Assembly: GCA_902801375.1 (NCBI GenBank)
Contig: CADCIB010000018.1
Span: 1 to 57,034 of the forward strand
Length of the DNA stretch: 57,034 nt
DNA from: an uncultured Prevotellaceae bacterium
Lineage (GTDB): Bacteria > Bacteroidota > Bacteroidia > Bacteroidales > Bacteroidaceae
Direction: 5' to 3'
Shown here one piece after another: positions 43,131-51,441 of this stretch. The notes beneath the pieces are model-generated. The model made no database searches and had not been told where the DNA came from. It worked only from the letters and a program-made list of their open reading frames with translations. Every line of letters starts with the position of its first letter. The first letter of the stretch is position 1. A program made the position numbers and the translations under genes.

Positions 43131-43138
43131 TATCTTTG
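43131..43138 (+). promoter_or_regulatory. -7 box TATCTTTG of the lacI-type regulator gene
   Basis: Forward TATCTTTG (TAnnTTTG) places transcription start near 43145, consistent with a start codon at 43230. No -33 box is seen at 43107-43111. Confidence 0.7.
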
Positions 43139-43229
43139 CATTGTAAAGCAGAGAAATTGGACAATCTGTTTCATTTTTCTGCATTGTTGCACATGTTTTG
43201 CACAGTATTTGCACGGATATAATCTACGA

Positions 43230-44261
43230 ATGCCTATGAACGAACGTGGTGTCATCACAATGAAAGACATTGCCAGAGAACTGGGAGTCTCTGTGGCTAC
43301 CGTGTCGCGGGCGTTGAAAGACAGTCCACGCATCAGCCAGCAGAAGCGTGAGAAGATTCAGGCCTATGCTGAGGAGCATCATTTCTATCCGAATGTGATA
43401 GCTGAGACTTTGCGTAACAGCCGTGTTGCCCTGCCGAAAATCATTGGTGTCATCGTGCCTCAGATAGCCCACTATTACTTCTCTACCATCTTGGCAGGAA
43501 TCGAAGAGCAGTCGCGGGTGCGTGGCTACCGCATTATGGTGGCTCAGAGCAACGAGCAGTACGAGCGCGAGAAGCGCATCTGTGAGTCGTTCTTGGAACA
43601 CCGCGTCTGTGGCGTCATCGTTTCCTTGGCGAAAGACACAACGAGATACGAGCACTTCCAGCGCCTTGTGGACAACCATCTTCCTGTGGTGTTTTATGAT
43701 CGCATCTGCACGGGTGTGAACACGAATCGTGTTGTGGTCGACGATTACATGGGAGCCTACACCGCTGTTTCTCACCTGATCGATACGGGGTGTCGTCGCA
43801 TTGCTTTTTTCAGTTCTTCGATGAGTCTGGAGATTTCCAAAAACCGTTACAATGGTTACCGCGATGCCATTCTTAAGCGTGGATTGAATGTGGACGACAG
43901 CTTGCATTATATCTGCGACGAACGGAGCGAGGCAGAGATGATAACGCCGAAAATCCTGAACAGCCCGAATCGCCCAGATGCCTTTTTTGCCATCAACGAC
44001 GATACGGCCATTGGCATTCTCTATTCGGCCAAGCGTATGGGGTTCCGCGTCCCTCAAGACATCAGCATTTGCGGCTTCACCAATGGCGAACGAGCCATTG
44101 CCTGTGACCCGCAGCTTACTACCGTGGAGCAGCGTGGCCACATGGTGGGTGAGGAGGCCGTCGACATACTCGTAGACCATGTGGAGGGTATTACCCCGCC
44201 CGACAAGGTGGTGAAGCGTGTGGTGCGCACTCGTCTCATCGTCCGCGGCACAACGAGGTGA
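43230..44261 (+). CDS. LacI-family transcriptional regulator of the starch locus
   Basis: The 343-residue protein has an N-terminal LacI helix-turn-helix and hinge (ITMKDIARELGVSVATVSRALKDSPRISQQKREKIQAYAEEHHFYPN). A periplasmic-binding-type sugar domain follows (IIGVIVPQIAHYYFSTILAGIEEQ..., PVVFYDRICTGVNTNRVVVDDYMGAY, DAFFAINDDTAIGILYSAKRMGFRVPQDISICGF). The frame is open back to 43083, but that lies before the expected transcription start, so ATG 43230 was chosen; 43236 is also possible. It is divergent from susC and likely binds GCAAACGTTTGC between them. The ligand is probably maltose or a maltodextrin product (inference). Confidence 0.93.
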   Translation: MPMNERGVITMKDIARELGVSVATVSRALKDSPRISQQKREKIQAYAEEHHFYPNVIAETLRNSRVALPKIIGVIVPQIAHYYFSTILAGIEEQSRVRGYRIMVAQSNEQYEREKRICESFLEHRVCGVIVSLAKDTTRYEHFQRLVDNHLPVVFYDRICTGVNTNRVVVDDYMGAYTAVSHLIDTGCRRIAFFSSSMSLEISKNRYNGYRDAILKRGLNVDDSLHYICDERSEAEMITPKILNSPNRPDAFFAINDDTAIGILYSAKRMGFRVPQDISICGFTNGERAIACDPQLTTVEQRGHMVGEEAVDILVDHVEGITPPDKVVKRVVRTRLIVRGTTR

Positions 44262-44347
44262 TTCGATAATAAAAAGGACAACTCAAAAATAAATAAGATT
44301 GATATAGAACATTGTGGTCTGAAAGCATTAATAACGTTCTAATAGTT

Positions 44348-44371
44348 TGACAATTATGAATTATGAATTAA
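44348..44371 (+). repeat. AATTATGAATTATGAATTA repeat at the MFS gene start
   Basis: Tandem ATTATGA units overlap the start of the transporter gene and supply its ATG and first codons (MNYEL). This is a familiar AT-rich spacer repeat of Bacteroidetes. Confidence 0.55.
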
Positions 44372-45669
44372 AAACAAAGCCGAATCTGTCGTTTTGGCAG
44401 TTGTGGAACCTGTCGTTCGGGTTCTTTGGCGTGCAGATTGCCTATGCTCTGCAGAGTGCAAACATCTCGCGCATTTTCCGCACCCTTGGTGCCGACCCTC
44501 ACAACCTAAGTTTCTTCTGGATTCTTCCCCCGTTGATGGGCATCTTGGTGCAACCCATCGTGGGTACTTGTAGTGACAAGACATGGACACGCTGGGGTCG
44601 GCGCATACCTTATCTATTTATAGGTGCAGCCGTAGCCGTGGCCGTGATGTGCCTCTTGCCCAATTCCGGGTCATTGGGATTGGCCGTGTCGGCCGTGATG
44701 ATTTTCGGACTGCTCATGCTCATGCTCCTCGACACGAGTATCAACATGGCCATGCAGCCGTTCAAAATGCTTGTCGGCGATATGGTGAACGAAGAGCAGA
44801 AGGCCAAGGCCTACAGCATCCAGTCGTTCCTGTGTAATGCCGGTAGCGTGGTGGGCTTCCTTTTCCCCTTCGTGTTCACATGGATTGGTCTGAAGAACAC
44901 GGCTCCGGAAGGCGTCGTGCCGCCCTCAGTGGTATGGTCGTTCTACATTGGTGCCTTGATTCTCATCCTCTGTGTCATTTACACTACCGTGAAGGTGAAG
45001 GAGTGGGATCCGCAGGAGTATCGCGCCTACAATCCCGTGAGCGAGGAGAAGGAGGATAAGGCCAACTGGTTTGCACTGCTGAAGAATGCACCCTCTACTT
45101 TCTGGAAAGTTGGACTCGTACAGTTCTTCTGCTGGGCTGCATTCCTTTACATGTGGACCTACGTCACCGATGCCGTTTCCGAAACCGTATGGGGAACGAC
45201 GGATGCCGCCACTGAGGCTTACCAGAAGGCTGGTAACTGGACGGGTGTGCTTTACGCCATCCAGGCCATGGGCAGTGTGTGCTGGGCCATGTTGCTGCCG
45301 CGTTTCAAAAACACGAAGCTGGCCTACGCCATCAGTCTTCTCATTGGTGGTATCGGCTTCGCGCTGATTCCCTTCTGCCCCAACCAGTACCTGCAGATTG
45401 TTCCCTTCCTGCTCATCGGTTGTGCGTGGGCTGCCATGCTTGCCATGCCGTTCACCTTTGTGACTAACGCCCTGCAGGGTTACGGCCACATGGGTGCTTA
45501 CCTGGGATTGTTCAATGGCACCATCTGCCTGCCGCAGATCATTGCAGCTGTCTGTGGTGGCACCATTTTCACCATCGTGGGTGGTCACCAGAGCACGATG
45601 ATGATTGTGTCGGGTGTGCTTCTTGCCATCGGAGCCTGCTGCGTCACCGCCATCAAGACCCGCCGATAA
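44356..45669 (+). CDS. MFS sugar transporter, SLC45/GPH-like (probable maltose uptake)
   Basis: The 437-residue protein has twelve predicted membrane helices. It shows the family motifs SFWQLWNLSFGFFGVQIAYALQSANISRIFRTLGADP near the N-terminus and DKTWTRWGRRIPYLFIGA in the loop between helices 2 and 3 (the MFS-type RxGRR signature). It resembles the sucrose/maltose proton symporters of the SLC45-like group, often encoded with GH13 enzymes in Bacteroidetes. It follows the lacI gene by 94 bases and probably shares its transcript. It would import maltose or short maltodextrins from the periplasm. The first residues (MNYELK) come from a spacer repeat, so the native start may have been replaced. 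Confidence 0.87.
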   Translation: MNYELKTKPNLSFWQLWNLSFGFFGVQIAYALQSANISRIFRTLGADPHNLSFFWILPPLMGILVQPIVGTCSDKTWTRWGRRIPYLFIGAAVAVAVMCLLPNSGSLGLAVSAVMIFGLLMLMLLDTSINMAMQPFKMLVGDMVNEEQKAKAYSIQSFLCNAGSVVGFLFPFVFTWIGLKNTAPEGVVPPSVVWSFYIGALILILCVIYTTVKVKEWDPQEYRAYNPVSEEKEDKANWFALLKNAPSTFWKVGLVQFFCWAAFLYMWTYVTDAVSETVWGTTDAATEAYQKAGNWTGVLYAIQAMGSVCWAMLLPRFKNTKLAYAISLLIGGIGFALIPFCPNQYLQIVPFLLIGCAWAAMLAMPFTFVTNALQGYGHMGAYLGLFNGTICLPQIIAAVCGGTIFTIVGGHQSTMMIVSGVLLAIGACCVTAIKTRR

Positions 45670-45689
45670 GCGCTTTCCATCAATGTAAA

Positions 45690-45736
45690 ATAAAGCGCCG
45701 CCTGGTTCTTCTATAGAATGCCAGGCGGCGCTTTAT
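45690..45736. terminator. bidirectional terminator between MFS and neopullulanase genes
   Basis: A perfect 16-bp stem, ATAAAGCGCCGCCTGG / CCAGGCGGCGCTTTAT, with a 15-base loop, flanked by A/T-runs on both sides. It separates the two convergent genes. Confidence 0.88.
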
Positions 45737-45764
45737 ATTTATAAAACGTTTGTGAATAAAGGGC

Positions 45765-47774
45765 TCAGAATTCAAGGATGAGCGTTTCGCGTGGTGTGAG
45801 GATGACGTCGCTCGAGAGGTCAATGGTGCGGCCTGTGATGACGTCGGCTGCGGTCTTCGTCGTGCCGATGAGCTCCTCGTAGCGTTTCACCTCCATCGTC
45901 GCGGGCTTGGATGTGCCGTTGAGAATGGTCATCACGGTGCGTCCGTTCAGTCGGCGTGCGATGACATAGATGCCGTTGTGGGGGATGAACTGCGTCATAC
46001 GACCCTTTGTAATGACCTCATTGCCTTGACGCCAGTGGAGCAGGCGCGAAGTGAAGTTGAACATGTCGTTCTCCGCTTGGGTGCGTCCTTCAGCGGTAAA
46101 GGCACTGCGTGCATCGCCTGGGAATCCGCCAGGGAAGTCCTTGCGCACGTTGCCGTCAGTCCTGTGCTTTGTACCGTTCATCATGATCTCCGTGCCGTAG
46201 TAGAGCTGCGGGATGCGCGGAATGGTGAGCAGCAGGGCCAGTCCCTGCTTCAGGGCCAATGCGTCTTGTCCGTCCTCGAGGAAACGGTTGGTGTCGTGGT
46301 TGTCGAGGAAGGCCATCACGCTGTTCGGGTTCTCGTACAGGTAGTCATAGACGAACGAAATGTACAGGCGATTGTAGCCGCGCCACCAATTGTCTGTCTC
46401 CTCGTGTTTGGCGCTGTCGAGACTCTCCTGGAAGGAGAAGTCCATCACGGTCTTGAGGTAGGAGTTCTTCGAAGGAGCTTGGCTGCGGCAGTGCGAGGGT
46501 TCGAGATTACCTTCTGCCTCCGGACATTTCTCGCACTCACTTACCTTCGCACCATCGCACCCTCGAGAATTGCACTTAGGAACCAATCGTGAGTCTTTTT
46601 GCCACGTAGCAGTATAGGCGGGTTGAGTGACCCATGTCTCACCCACAACGTTGAAGTTGGGGTATTCCTCGTCGAGGGTCTTCATCCAGCGGGCCATGCC
46701 GTCGGCGAAGGCATAGGGATAGGTGTCCATGCGGATGCCGTCGATGCCGATGGTTTCAATCCACCAGATAGAGTTCTGGATGAGATAGGTCATGACGTGC
46801 GTGTTGCGCTGGTTGAGGTCGGGCATGGTGCTGACGAACCATCCTTCCACCGTCTCGCGGCGGTCCACCTCACTGGCGTAGGGGTCGAGCACAGGAGTCA
46901 GTTTGTAGCTTGTCTGTAGGAACGAAGTGTTGCGCGAGTCGCTGGTGCCTCCCGACTCTTTCAGCCAGTCGTGCAGGTTGAACCAGTCGTTCGAAGGCAT
47001 GTCAGCCACCCACGGATGCTCGAAGCCGCAGTGGTTGAAGATCATGTCCATCACGATTTTCAGTCCTTTCTGATGTGCTTCGTCGGTGAGCTGGCGGTAT
47101 TCCTCATTGGTGCCGAAGCGTGGGTCTACGCGGTAATAGTCGGTAGTGGCATAGCCATGGTAGGTGGAAAAATCGAACTGGTCGGGCGAATCGTTCTCCA
47201 GGACGGGCGTAAACCACAATGCCGTCACGCCAAGGTCGTTGAAGTAGTCGAGGTGCTGGCGAAGTCCTTCCAGGTCGCCGCCGTGGCGAAGCGAAGGCTT
47301 GCTGCGGTCGACGGTGTAGTGGCGCATTCCCTTGATGGGCGCTTTCGTGTATTTGCCTGACGAGGCGAAACGGTCGGGCATGAGCATGTAAAGCACATCC
47401 TCGTTGGTGAACCCCATGCGTTCCTCGCCACTCATCTCCCGCTCGCGGAGCAAGTATTTCACCGCTTTCTTTTGTTTGCCGATGGTGAAGTTGAGGGTCA
47501 TCTCACCTGGCTGTGCGTCTTTCAGGTTCATGTAGACGAGCAGGTAGTTGGGCGAGTCGAGTCTCACAAGACTGTCGATGACAGCGCCGGGATAGCTGGT
47601 CGACACATCGGCTTCTCGAATACCGTTGCCATACACCATGAGCTGTACTGATGGATTCTTGAGACCTACATACCAGTCAGTAGGGTCGATGCGAGTGATG
47701 TTCACTTTATTGGCGGCATTCAGCGTACATGTAGTTGCCGCTAAAAGGGCGAAAAGAAATAGGATTTTCTTCAT
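45765..47774 (-). CDS. GH13 neopullulanase/cyclomaltodextrinase-like enzyme (SusA-like)
   Basis: The 669-residue enzyme has a signal peptide (MKKILFLFALLAATTCTLNA) and an N-terminal cyclomaltodextrinase-type domain (ITRIDPTDWYVGLKNPSVQLMVYG). In the GH13 barrel, DMIFNH, GIDGIRMD with the nucleophile Asp, NVVGETW with the acid/base Glu and FLDNHDTNRF are all present. It would cut maltodextrins in the periplasm. The frame is open to 47960, but the signal peptide and a -7 box at 47805-47812 support the start at 47774. An unusual stretch of about 35 residues, rich in Cys, Glu and Ser (CDGAKVSECEKCPEAEGN...), is inserted at about residues 400-435, encoded by short repeats. It has no sorting tail. 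Confidence 0.9.
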   Translation of the reverse strand: MKKILFLFALLAATTCTLNAANKVNITRIDPTDWYVGLKNPSVQLMVYGNGIREADVSTSYPGAVIDSLVRLDSPNYLLVYMNLKDAQPGEMTLNFTIGKQKKAVKYLLREREMSGEERMGFTNEDVLYMLMPDRFASSGKYTKAPIKGMRHYTVDRSKPSLRHGGDLEGLRQHLDYFNDLGVTALWFTPVLENDSPDQFDFSTYHGYATTDYYRVDPRFGTNEEYRQLTDEAHQKGLKIVMDMIFNHCGFEHPWVADMPSNDWFNLHDWLKESGGTSDSRNTSFLQTSYKLTPVLDPYASEVDRRETVEGWFVSTMPDLNQRNTHVMTYLIQNSIWWIETIGIDGIRMDTYPYAFADGMARWMKTLDEEYPNFNVVGETWVTQPAYTATWQKDSRLVPKCNSRGCDGAKVSECEKCPEAEGNLEPSHCRSQAPSKNSYLKTVMDFSFQESLDSAKHEETDNWWRGYNRLYISFVYDYLYENPNSVMAFLDNHDTNRFLEDGQDALALKQGLALLLTIPRIPQLYYGTEIMMNGTKHRTDGNVRKDFPGGFPGDARSAFTAEGRTQAENDMFNFTSRLLHWRQGNEVITKGRMTQFIPHNGIYVIARRLNGRTVMTILNGTSKPATMEVKRYEELIGTTKTAADVITGRTIDLSSDVILTPRETLILEF
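46470..46576 (-). repeat. in-frame repeat insertion inside the GH13 gene
   Basis: This stretch contains CTTCGCACCATCGCACCCTC units like those at 1117-1150, and an inverted pair GTGCGAG (46491-46497) / CTCGCAC (46530-46536). It encodes the low-complexity Cys/Glu/Ser-rich insert between LVPK and NSYLKTVMDFS. It is a multiple of three in length, so the frame is kept. Confidence 0.6.
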
Positions 47775-47804
47775 AAAGGTTGGTGGTTTTAGAAGTTTGC
47801 GAAG

Positions 47805-47812
47805 CAAAGATA
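47805..47812 (-). promoter_or_regulatory. -7 box TATCTTTG of the neopullulanase-like gene
   Basis: The reverse strand reads TATCTTTG. It lies 31 bases before the ATG at 47774. No -33 box is seen at about 47832-47836. Confidence 0.7.
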
Positions 47813-47868
47813 TTGATTTTTGCGAGAATATAGGATATGTCGTCATGCAATTTACTCGCATTTTTTGT

Positions 47869-47880
47869 ACAAACGATTGC
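47869..47880 (-). promoter_or_regulatory. candidate LacI-family site GCAATCGTTTGT
   Basis: It matches GCAAACGTTTGC at 10 of 12 positions. Its CG centre (47874.5) is 66 bp from the -7 box centre (47808.5), exactly as at the susC and lacI promoters. Confidence 0.75.
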
Positions 47881-47947
47881 ATGGTACAACCAAAACACTC
47901 CATGTTCGCGATTTTCTCCGCTTTATTGACTAAAACAGTAATAAAAA

Positions 47948-47978
47948 TTGGCAGTTTCATTTTTTATTTGTACTTTTG
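47948..47978 (+). promoter_or_regulatory. promoter TTG-N20-TACTTTTG for the PCMD operon
   Basis: TTG at 47948-47950 and TACTTTTG at 47971-47978 are spaced by 20 bases. It is divergent from the GH13 promoter and has no LacI-like site at the 66-bp position. It supports the start at 48003. Confidence 0.7.
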
Positions 47979-48002
47979 CACCGTTTTTCAGGAAAAGACT
48001 TT

Positions 48003-49148
48003 ATGCCAAAGAAAGAAATATTGATATTGTTATGGGGTGTGCTCTTGCTGACAAGCTGTTTCAAGGAAGAGCCACTGAATGCAGAATGCGATATCCTGGA
48101 AGCCCGCGTCAGTGTAGGGAATGCCGATGAGGTGTTCTTCCACGCGAGCGACTCGTTGGTGCGTGTGAATTCCGAGGACAATCATATCGTGTTCACGGTC
48201 CGGCGTACGGCCGACCTCACCCGTATGTCGCCCTGTTTCACGATTACCGAAGGGGCCACCATCGTGCCGGAGAGTGGCTCTGCCCACGACTTCAGCCAAG
48301 GTCCCGTGACCTATACCGTCACTTCGCAGGACCGTCAATGGCAGCGGCAATATCAGGTGGGGTTCCAACCCATCTCGGTGAGTGTGACCGATACGGTGAA
48401 ATATGACTTCGAGCACTATCAGCTGGACGCCAACTACCAAAAGTTCTACGTGTGGTATGAGGAGGGCGACGAGGGACCGGAGATGATTTGGGCCAGCGGC
48501 AACGGCGGCTTCTTCATCGCCAATCAGAGCAAAGGTGCAAACGATTACCCCACCATCCCTGACGTCAATGGCCTCGACGGTCAATGCCTGAAGCTGACAA
48601 CCCTCGACACGGGACCTTTGGGACGCAGCACCGGGCGCCCGATTGCTGCAGGGAACATGTTCCTCGGCTCACTCAACACCGCCATTGTGCTGCGCGATGC
48701 CCTTCACGCTACGGAGATGGGTGTGCCGTTCACCCAAGAACCGACCTTGCTTACCGGCTATTACAAATACCAGCCAGGGCCGGAATATAAGAACAAGGCT
48801 CAGCAAATCGTGGAGAACCGTACCGACAGTGCCGACATCTACTCGGTGCTTTACCGCAACCACGATGAAAAGGGTCAGCCCGTAGTGCTGTATGGCGACA
48901 ACGTGCTCACCAGCGAACTCATCGTGCGCAAGGCGCGCATCGACGTGGTGAAGACCACCAGCGATTGGTGCTATTTCGAGATACCTTACGAGCGCCTGGG
49001 CGACATCGACGAGCAGCTGTTGCGCGAACGGGGCTACAACCTGGCGCTGGTCTTTGCCGCCAGCCGCAATGGCGATATGTTTGAAGGAGCCATCGGATCA
49101 ACATTATATATAGATAAGGTAAGAATCATTTGCACACACGATGAATAG
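48003..49148 (+). CDS. PCMD-domain surface lipoprotein
   Basis: The 381-residue protein has a lipobox LLLTSC (Cys about 18), an N-terminal Ig-like part with VTYTVTSQDRQWQRQYQVGFQ, and a C-terminal PCMD domain (putative carbohydrate metabolism domain). In that domain, KFYVWYEEGDEGPEMIWASGNGGFFIANQSKGANDYPT and DWCYFEIPYERLGDIDEQLLRERGYNLALVFAASRNGDMFEGAIGSTLYIDKVRI are typical. The function of PCMD proteins is not established; they are thought to bind glycans. The frame is open from 47976, but the -7 box at 47971 rules out that start. Its end overlaps the next gene by 8 bases. Confidence 0.83.
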   Translation: MPKKEILILLWGVLLLTSCFKEEPLNAECDILEARVSVGNADEVFFHASDSLVRVNSEDNHIVFTVRRTADLTRMSPCFTITEGATIVPESGSAHDFSQGPVTYTVTSQDRQWQRQYQVGFQPISVSVTDTVKYDFEHYQLDANYQKFYVWYEEGDEGPEMIWASGNGGFFIANQSKGANDYPTIPDVNGLDGQCLKLTTLDTGPLGRSTGRPIAAGNMFLGSLNTAIVLRDALHATEMGVPFTQEPTLLTGYYKYQPGPEYKNKAQQIVENRTDSADIYSVLYRNHDEKGQPVVLYGDNVLTSELIVRKARIDVVKTTSDWCYFEIPYERLGDIDEQLLRERGYNLALVFAASRNGDMFEGAIGSTLYIDKVRIICTHDE

Positions 49149-49896
49149 CAGAAGAATTGTTTTCTCCCTCTTAGCCATGTTGCTCGCCGTGAGCAGCAGC
49201 GCCATCCGTCCTGCCGACAGCCTGCGTGTAGCAGTCAGGGCTGGCTATAGCTTAGGAGCATCCACGCCCACAAGCATCCCCGCCTCGATACGCAGATTGA
49301 ACAGTTTCGCACTGACTCCCAATTTCCTCGTAGGCGTGGACGTGTACTACCCGTTGTCTGGACAATGGGGTTTGCAGACGGGCTTACATTTTGAGAACAA
49401 AGGCATGAACGTAGCCGTCACCACAAAGGGCTATCACATGGCGATGGTGAAGGGTGGGGAAGAACTCGAAGGACTGTACACGGGTCGTGTGGAGCAGAAG
49501 ACGAAGTCGTGGATGCTGACCATCCCTTTGAAGGGTACCTACGATGTGGCCAAACGTTGGCGGCTGCATGCAGGTCCCTATCTGTCGGTGCTGACAGCGA
49601 GGCGATTCTCTGGCAATGTTGCCGATGGCTATCTGCGTAAAGACACACCGACTGGACAAAAGATAGAAATGGGACATGCGATGGAGGAACGAGCCACCTA
49701 TGATTTCAGCGAGCACATGCGCCGTTGCCAGATGGGGCTGGATTTGGGGACCGACTATCACATCGCCCGCCGGTTGGACCTCTCAGCCGACCTTTCGTGG
49801 GGACTGACAGGACTGATGCACAGCTCGTTCAAGACTGTGGAGCAGACTCTCTATCCCATCTACGGCACACTTTCCCTTGCATATCAAATCAAGTGA
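49141..49896 (+). CDS. outer-membrane beta-barrel (porin-family) protein
   Basis: The 251-residue protein has a signal peptide (about 1-22, MNSRRIVFSLLAMLLAVSSSA). Strand-rich segments such as VAVRAGYSLGAST, GVDVYYPLSGQWGLQTGLHFENKGMNV, WMLTIPLKGTYDVAKRWRLHAGPYLSVL and LDLGTDYHIARRLDLSADLSWGLTG are the pattern of the small PF13568-type barrels of Bacteroidetes. It is coupled to the PCMD lipoprotein gene by an overlap and is followed after 36 bases by the calycin/PCMD gene. The three proteins probably work together at the outer membrane. Confidence 0.82.
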   Translation: MNSRRIVFSLLAMLLAVSSSAIRPADSLRVAVRAGYSLGASTPTSIPASIRRLNSFALTPNFLVGVDVYYPLSGQWGLQTGLHFENKGMNVAVTTKGYHMAMVKGGEELEGLYTGRVEQKTKSWMLTIPLKGTYDVAKRWRLHAGPYLSVLTARRFSGNVADGYLRKDTPTGQKIEMGHAMEERATYDFSEHMRRCQMGLDLGTDYHIARRLDLSADLSWGLTGLMHSSFKTVEQTLYPIYGTLSLAYQIK

Positions 49897-49932
49897 CATT
49901 CACATAAAACATTAAATAAAGAATAAGGCATC

Positions 49933-51441
49933 ATGAAAAAAATTCTATCTCTTCTGATGATGATCACCGTCGCAATGACGGTGAAAGCAACCGACTACAC
50001 CGACCGCATCCTGGTGCTGGTCAATGGAGTGGGAACAGAGCAAACAGCCACCATCACCGTCAGCGAACACGAGGGAGTCTACGACCTCAACCTGAAAAAC
50101 TTCGTGCTGATGAACGGCGACCAGCCCATGCCTGTGGGCAATGTGGAACTCACCAATATCACCCCAGAGACATCAGGCAAAGCCATCTTCCTGCGTGCTT
50201 CGCAAGACATCACCATTGCCGAGGGCGACCTCGAGGATGTGCTCTTCTGGCTGGGACCGTCGTTGGGCGAGCTGCCCGTGGAGGTGACAGCCGTCGTGGA
50301 AGGCGACAAGCTGCGCGCACTCATCAACCTCGACCTGATGGATATGATGGGGCAGCTTATCGACGTGAAATTCGGCGATGAACTGGTGACAGGCAAGAAC
50401 TATCATGTGCCCAATGGCAACTTTGAGGAGTGGCACACAGCATCGGAAAGCTTTATGGAACCCAACGCCTGGCATTCGTTTGAAACCGCAACGGGCACCT
50501 TCGCTCTGTTGGCCGGACACCATCTTGAGAAGTCGGGCAAAGGTCGCAACGAATCTGTTTGCGCACGCATCTATGCCACCTCTATTTTTGGCATCGTGGC
50601 CAACGGTACCATGACCACTGGTCGCATGAACGCTGGTTCCATGGTTGCCGCCGACGTGAAAAACAATGCCTACATCGACGTGAGCAAGACCGAAACCGAT
50701 GGCAATGGTGACCCGTATCACGTGGCACTCTGCCACCGCCCCGACTCGCTCGTGATGTACGTGCAATTCCATCAGGGTACAGCCATTGCCGAACATCCTT
50801 ATGCTACGGTGAGTGCCGTGATCACAGATGGAACGTATTACCAAGACCCAGAGGACAAAACCTATACCAACGTGGTGGCCAAGGCCGCTGACAACAAGAT
50901 TGCCGTGACGGGCAACGAATGGCAGCGCATCGCCATCCCCTTCGTCTATACCGATAACAATGTGGAGCCGAAGACCATACTCATCACCATTTCTACCAAC
51001 GCCGACCCTGGACAGGGAAGCGAAAACGACGAGGTCCTCATCGACGACCTTACTCTCGTCTATAACAGCAGGCTGAGTTCGCTCAACGTGGAAGGCTTCT
51101 CGCCCGACAAGTTCGACTACGTGGTGGCCGAGGAGATGTCCGTTGAAGAGCTTGCTCCCGTGGCCGACGGCCAAGGCTCCTACGTGCTGACCACCCTTGA
51201 GGAAACAGAAGAAGGCAAATGTGCCGTCGTCAAGGTCTTTGCCGAAGACCTCCGCGCAAGCAGCACCTACACCGTTCGATTCGGCAAAGGCGACGACCAG
51301 CCGACCGCCATCAGTCCCGCCACCGTTGTGAACAACGCAACTCCTTCACATTTCCTCTACGACCTCCAAGGCCGAAAGATGGGTGATGCTTGCAACAAGG
51401 GCGTGTATGTGCGCGACGGCCGCAAGGTCGTGATTAAGTGA
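49933..51441 (+). CDS. secreted calycin-like and PCMD-domain protein with sorting tail
   Basis: The 502-residue protein has a signal peptide (about 1-19). A calycin/lipocalin-like domain (about 20-155, ATITVSEHEGVYDLNLKNFVLMNGDQPMPVGNVELTNI) is followed by a PCMD domain (about 156-375, VPNGNFEEWHTASESFMEPNAWHSFETATG... and NEWQRIAIPFVYTDNNVEPKTILITISTNADPG). A short linker domain comes next, and the tail YDLQGRKMGDACNKGVYVRDGRKVVIK marks type IX export. It completes an operon with the PCMD lipoprotein and the barrel. The last 15 bases of the tail are duplicated 76 bases downstream. Confidence 0.85.
   Translation: MKKILSLLMMITVAMTVKATDYTDRILVLVNGVGTEQTATITVSEHEGVYDLNLKNFVLMNGDQPMPVGNVELTNITPETSGKAIFLRASQDITIAEGDLEDVLFWLGPSLGELPVEVTAVVEGDKLRALINLDLMDMMGQLIDVKFGDELVTGKNYHVPNGNFEEWHTASESFMEPNAWHSFETATGTFALLAGHHLEKSGKGRNESVCARIYATSIFGIVANGTMTTGRMNAGSMVAADVKNNAYIDVSKTETDGNGDPYHVALCHRPDSLVMYVQFHQGTAIAEHPYATVSAVITDGTYYQDPEDKTYTNVVAKAADNKIAVTGNEWQRIAIPFVYTDNNVEPKTILITISTNADPGQGSENDEVLIDDLTLVYNSRLSSLNVEGFSPDKFDYVVAEEMSVEELAPVADGQGSYVLTTLEETEEGKCAVVKVFAEDLRASSTYTVRFGKGDDQPTAISPATVVNNATPSHFLYDLQGRKMGDACNKGVYVRDGRKVVIK

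Noticed and set aside
47902-47914. LacI-type site for the PCMD operon promoter
   Set aside because: TTCGCGATTTTC at the equivalent distance lacks the GCAA/TTGC halves, and the promoter has a -33 element.
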